From positions 1 to 5,618 of the forward strand of contig JADFIX010000327.1 of assembly GCA_022566435.1 (NCBI GenBank): a stretch of 5,618 bases of DNA, in the 5' to 3' direction. The position numbers were made by a program, and so were the translations under genes. This document shows, in pieces, positions 5,064 to 5,618 of the stretch (position 1 is the first letter of the stretch; each line of letters opens with the position of its first letter). This DNA is from Planctomycetota bacterium. Its GTDB lineage: Bacteria; Planctomycetota; Phycisphaerae; UBA1845. The notes under the pieces were generated by a model. That model did no database searches and was not told the origin of the DNA. It saw only the letters and a list, made by a program, of their open reading frames with translations.

Positions 5064-5618
5064 GCAGCCTCGCTCCGAGCGCAAGACGCAGAACCGCGTC
5101 ATCGCCCTGTTCACAGATCCGGAGCGAGCGGACTGCCTTGGCTACCGCTACCTCGGCGAGTGGAACCAGCGGGAGAACAACCGCGCCATCGAGACGGAGA
5201 TCCTCCGCGACAACCTGATCGCGCGCGGCTACTCCGCCGCCCACATCTCCGCGGCCCTGCAGAGGCTGGAGACCGCGGCCGACTCGACGGGCATCACGCT
5301 CTACCACGCCAATCTGCGCACCTACCAGCTCCTGCGCTATGGCGTGCCCGTGCAGATCACTGCCGGCCAGGCGCATGAGACGGTGCACCTGATCGACTGG
5401 GCGCACCCAGAGAAGAATGACTTCGCGCTCGCCGAGGAGGTGACGCTGAAGGGCGGCTACCAGCGCCGCCCGGACCTCGTCCTCTATCTGAACGGCCTCG
5501 CCATCGCCGTGATCGAGCTCAAGCGCAGCTCGGTGGAGTTGGCCGACGGCGTGCGGCAGCTCATCACCAACCAGGAGGAGATCTTCAACAAGGGCTTCTT
5601 CAGCACCGTGCAGCTCGT
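5056..5618 (+). CDS. hsdR: Type I restriction endonuclease, R subunit, N-terminal part (partial)
   Basis: The first 187 residues are present; the gene runs off the window (full HsdR is roughly 1000 aa). The start is an ATG overlapping the hsdS stop by 8 nt. Visible family features are [27 protein letters not shown] near the N-terminus, and the nuclease core [19 protein letters not shown] followed by [10 protein letters not shown]140 of RRPD and E154/K156 of ELK make the PD-(D/E)xK active site that cuts DNA after ATP-driven translocation by the helicase domains, which would lie beyond the window. HsdR acts only in complex with HsdM and HsdS. Since hsdS here is a remnant and no hsdM lies upstream, this R subunit may be orphaned unless those subunits are elsewhere. 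The nuclease residues are intact. Confidence 0.93.
   Translation, partial: MPEQPRSERKTQNRVIALFTDPERADCLGYRYLGEWNQRENNRAIETEILRDNLIARGYSAAHISAALQRLETAADSTGITLYHANLRTYQLLRYGVPVQITAGQAHETVHLIDWAHPEKNDFALAEEVTLKGGYQRRPDLVLYLNGLAIAVIELKRSSVELADGVRQLITNQEEIFNKGFFSTVQL

Noticed and set aside
5017..5406. Minus-strand open frame over the start of hsdR
   Set aside because: It is a shadow of the well-supported hsdR and hsdS genes in high-GC sequence.

Overview
The window looks like a worn, mobile-element-rich part of a bacterial chromosome with fairly high GC. The organism cannot be named from this sequence. A K+-dependent-type membrane pyrophosphatase, ISKra4- and ISAs1-family transposases, a Replic_Relax-family protein and a compact zinc ribbon starting MVWLKGC would suit an environmental lineage such as Planctomycetota or Chloroflexota, but that is inference with low confidence.

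Left part (1-720). The + strand carries the last 35 codons of a membrane-bound ion-pumping pyrophosphatase (hppA). It ends at a strong GC-rich hairpin that can act as a terminator in both directions. Converging on it from the right are two small minus-strand genes, a 62-aa zinc ribbon protein and a 96-aa helical protein of unknown function, 43 nt apart and probably one transcript. This part reads like ordinary host sequence.

Middle part (721-2331). A minus-strand Replic_Relax-family gene (265 aa) lies here, with a perfect 20-bp palindrome about 85 nt upstream of its start. Further upstream are a possible small membrane protein gene and, on the + strand, an orphan 3' piece of a tRNA gene with a complete T arm but no 5' acceptor strand. 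Proteins of this family commonly belong to integrated plasmids or ICEs, and orphan tRNA 3' ends are classic footprints of tRNA-targeting integrases, so the block is probably the remains of an integrated element. No integrase is visible. The gaps 721-924 and 1723-1880 show no convincing gene, RNA or promoter apart from the palindrome.

Insertion-sequence block (2332-4400, minus strand). An ISKra4-family transposase has kept its ribosome binding site and open frame but has lost a large central segment and its C-terminus, so it is almost certainly dead. Directly upstream in the same direction is an ISAs1-family transposase with all three acidic catalytic residues, which ends about 20 residues early where it meets the sequence leading into the ISKra4 copy.

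Right part (4400-5618, + strand). A stretch of unrecognised coding-like sequence runs into the last ~85 codons of a type I restriction specificity subunit (hsdS). The restriction subunit (hsdR) follows, overlapping hsdS by 8 nt and running off the window. No hsdM is present upstream, so rearrangement or IS activity appears to have cut into this restriction-modification operon. I see no CRISPR array, complete RNA gene or clearly new system. The most interesting items are the tRNA-fragment footprint, the palindrome near the Replic_Relax gene, the small membrane ORF with a signal-peptide-like sequence in the adjacent frame, and the hybrid junction at hsdS.
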